DNA of 64,000 bases from CANMIH01 sp049116335 (GTDB lineage Bacteria > Pseudomonadota > Alphaproteobacteria > Rhodobacterales > Rhodobacteraceae). This document shows positions 62,465 to 64,000 of this stretch, piece by piece (the stretch's first letter is position 1; every line of letters starts with the position of its first letter). The notes below the pieces were generated by a model, which was not told the origin of the DNA, did no database searches, and worked only from the letters and a program-made list of their open reading frames with translations. The stretch covers positions 1 to 64,000 of the forward strand of contig JAGDYZ010000018.1 of the NCBI GenBank assembly GCA_049116335.1, in the 5' to 3' direction. A program made the translations under genes and the position numbers.

Positions 62465-63307
62465 ATGTCTGTTTCGACGATCCTCCCCGCATCCGAGACA
62501 TCCATGGAGATTCTCTGTGAGACAATGTTGGATGCCTTTTCGGATTATGCGGTTCCCATGCAGCTCAGCACCACGCAGTTTGCCGATATGATGCACCAGC
62601 GTGGCCTGGATCTGGCCAGCTCTCGCATTGCACATGTCGAGGGGCAGGTTGCGGCTATCTGGCTGACCGCCATCCGGGACAAGCGCGCCTATCTGATTTC
62701 AAGCGGCACCCGCCCGGCGCATCGGTCCAAGGGCCTTGCCCGCGCCATGGCCACGTCAAATCTGGCACATCTGAAAAAGGTTGGAGTGCGATCCTTTCAG
62801 ACCGAAGTTCTACGCAACAATGACACGGCAGAGGCCTTGTATCGGTCCTTGGGCATGATCCGGCATCGACAACTGGATTGCTACAGCCTCTCGGCGCCGG
62901 ATCATGTCGCACCACCCAAATTTCAGTTCAAGCAAACCACCTGGGATGAAATCGCCCCCGAGACCCAGGCCCTGTTGGAGTGGGAGCCATCTTGGCAAAA
63001 CGACAGACACGCGCTCAGCGCACTGCCCGAACAGGTCACCTGCCTGTCATTGTTGGTTGGATCGGCTCTGATTGCCTTTGCCGCCCTCCAAAGCCAAACC
63101 GGCACCGTGCAACAGATTGCCGTACACAAATCCGCGCGTCGCACAGGGATCGCAAGCGCGCTTATTGCGGCCCTTCAGACGCAGATGCCGGGCCGCGCCA
63201 TGCGCTTTATCAACATCTGCGACAGCGATCGCGCTTTTCGTCAGTGGGTTTCTCACATGGGCGCGCAGGAGATGATCGGCCAATATGAACTGAGGATGTC
63301 GCTCTAA
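62465..63307 (+). CDS. Two-domain GNAT acetyltransferase
   Basis: A 280-residue protein with two GNAT folds in tandem. In the first (about 1-140) the acetyl-CoA loop is GTRPAHRSKGLARAMATSNL. In the second (about 150-280) VHKSARRTGIASALIAALQ has the R/Q-x-x-G-x-G/A type loop. Double GNAT proteins may have one catalytic and one structural domain. AGGAGAG precedes the ATG. It is isolated between the LysR terminator and the OmpA gene. Substrate unknown. Confidence 0.88.
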   Translation: MSVSTILPASETSMEILCETMLDAFSDYAVPMQLSTTQFADMMHQRGLDLASSRIAHVEGQVAAIWLTAIRDKRAYLISSGTRPAHRSKGLARAMATSNLAHLKKVGVRSFQTEVLRNNDTAEALYRSLGMIRHRQLDCYSLSAPDHVAPPKFQFKQTTWDEIAPETQALLEWEPSWQNDRHALSALPEQVTCLSLLVGSALIAFAALQSQTGTVQQIAVHKSARRTGIASALIAALQTQMPGRAMRFINICDSDRAFRQWVSHMGAQEMIGQYELRMSL

Positions 63308-63337
63308 GGCGCAGGTTCCGGCTATAACTGCCCGATC

Positions 63338-64000
63338 TTATTCAGTTGAGATGAGGACCGCTTCGACACGACGATTGGCGTCACGCCACTGAGGCGTCAG
63401 ATTGGTGGTCATCGGTGCAAGATAGCCGACCCCATCCGCTCCGATCTGAGATTTGCGGGTTTTGTGAGTTTGGCGCAGGTAGGTCACCGCCGCCTGTGCC
63501 CGCTTGCGTGACAGGGCCTGATTGCTCGACAGGCTGCCCACCGCATCTGTGTGCCCCACAAACAGGATCCGTCTTTCAGGTCGCGCCGCAAGATAGGCCG
63601 CAATCTGATCCAATGACGCAATCGATCCGGCGCGCAGCGTTGACGACCCGGACTTGAACATCATATCCGTTAGGATCACGTGGCCTTGTTGCTCAAGCTT
63701 CGCAATGAGCCCCTCAACGGGGGTCTGCACCGGTGCCGCGTCGGTCGCAGGTACACCCGCTTCAACTGAAGGACTTGGAGTGACCTGCGTATCAACCGCG
63801 GGACCCTCCGTTTGGGTGATCCCGAGATCTTCCCCCACACGTATGATCTGGATATATCCAGCCCAGTCATCGCGGCTTGTCAGCACCGTGGCGACGTCAC
63901 CCGCAGGAGACCGCGCCGAGACAAAATGATAACCGGCCAGATCGACAAACATACCCGGCGCAGGCAGCACAAGGGTGGCAAACCTGAAATCAAAGCCGCC
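63338..64000 (-). CDS. OmpA-domain protein, partial (5' end beyond window)
   Basis: The minus-strand frame is open to the right edge, so the true start lies outside. The visible part begins GGFDFRFATLVLPAPG. A C-terminal OmpA-like peptidoglycan-binding domain (about the last 115 residues) has FKSGSSTL, FVGHTDAVGS, the NQALSRKRAQAAVTYL helix and DANRRVEAVL. An upstream linker is Pro/Thr/Val-rich. It resembles envelope-anchoring OmpA-family proteins. A GTG at 63970 is the longest in-window start but is not likely to be the real one. Confidence 0.9.
   Translation of the reverse strand, partial: GGFDFRFATLVLPAPGMFVDLAGYHFVSARSPAGDVATVLTSRDDWAGYIQIIRVGEDLGITQTEGPAVDTQVTPSPSVEAGVPATDAAPVQTPVEGLIAKLEQQGHVILTDMMFKSGSSTLRAGSIASLDQIAAYLAARPERRILFVGHTDAVGSLSSNQALSRKRAQAAVTYLRQTHKTRKSQIGADGVGYLAPMTTNLTPQWRDANRRVEAVLISTE

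Overview
The window is GC-rich chromosomal DNA of an alphaproteobacterium, most likely a marine Rhodobacteraceae (Roseobacter group). I base this on the gene order rpoZ - rsh - DUF2062 - pdxJ ... acpS ... lepB - rnc ... era - DUF1491 - recO, the pairs pgsA-moaD-moaE and glnK-amtB, the RidA-GDPD-FemAB-like run, and many Tat-exported and DUF proteins typical of that group. There are no rRNA genes, tRNA genes, CRISPR arrays, insertion sequences or phage genes that I can support. Coding density is very high, with many 4-bp start/stop overlaps.

Layout. 1-630: an AT-richer edge with two small membrane proteins on the minus strand, one cut by the window. 0.75-6.2 kb: vWA protein, TRIC-type channel, a lone UgpE-like permease, a Rieske-fold protein that has lost its histidine ligands, AraC regulator, GST, CHMI-type tautomerase, RNase HI. 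6.3-11.6 kb: methyltransferase, LysE exporter, GFA protein, IspH, MarR/YceI, NYN protein. 11.7-30 kb: the housekeeping string (folK, rpoZ, rsh, DUF2062, pdxJ, acpS, lepB, rnc, era, DUF1491, recO). It is interrupted in three places: a decayed kptA plus exporter, oxygenase and hypothetical genes after pdxJ; a secreted trypsin-like/beta-helix protein before lepB; and an amine oxidase, LysE exporter and multicopper oxidase between rnc and era. 30-35 kb: META lipoprotein, GNAT, pgsA-moaDE, FemAB-like/GDPD/RidA. 35-38 kb: a type I secretion ABC/adaptor pair with no substrate gene nearby. 38-45 kb: MlaA-MlaC, TetR with a palindromic operator, PBP1A, glnK-amtB. 45-64 kb: FadR-type regulator, peroxiredoxin, ferredoxin-reductase-type flavoprotein, rsmD, glycosyltransferase 25, orphan TRAP receptor, Tat-exported metallo-beta-lactamase-fold protein, MFS, map, hybrid histidine kinase, CreD, AEC carrier, sigma/anti-sigma pair, LysR, double GNAT and the end of an OmpA-domain protein.

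How the genes work together. The core cluster covers transcription and stringent response (rpoZ, rsh), cofactor supply (folK, pdxJ, acpS, moaDE), protein export and RNA processing (lepB, rnc, era) and repair (recO). The envelope theme is strong: PBP1A, MlaA/MlaC, PgsA, T1SS, CreD, OmpA, GT25 and several Tat or Sec substrates.

The most unusual items are the Rieske-like protein whose two Cys ligands remain but whose two His ligands and both disulfide cysteines are gone (3149-3751), the 820-residue protease/beta-helix fusion with 16 coils of 23 residues (20165-22627), and an internally deleted kptA overlapping pdxJ (16424-16650).
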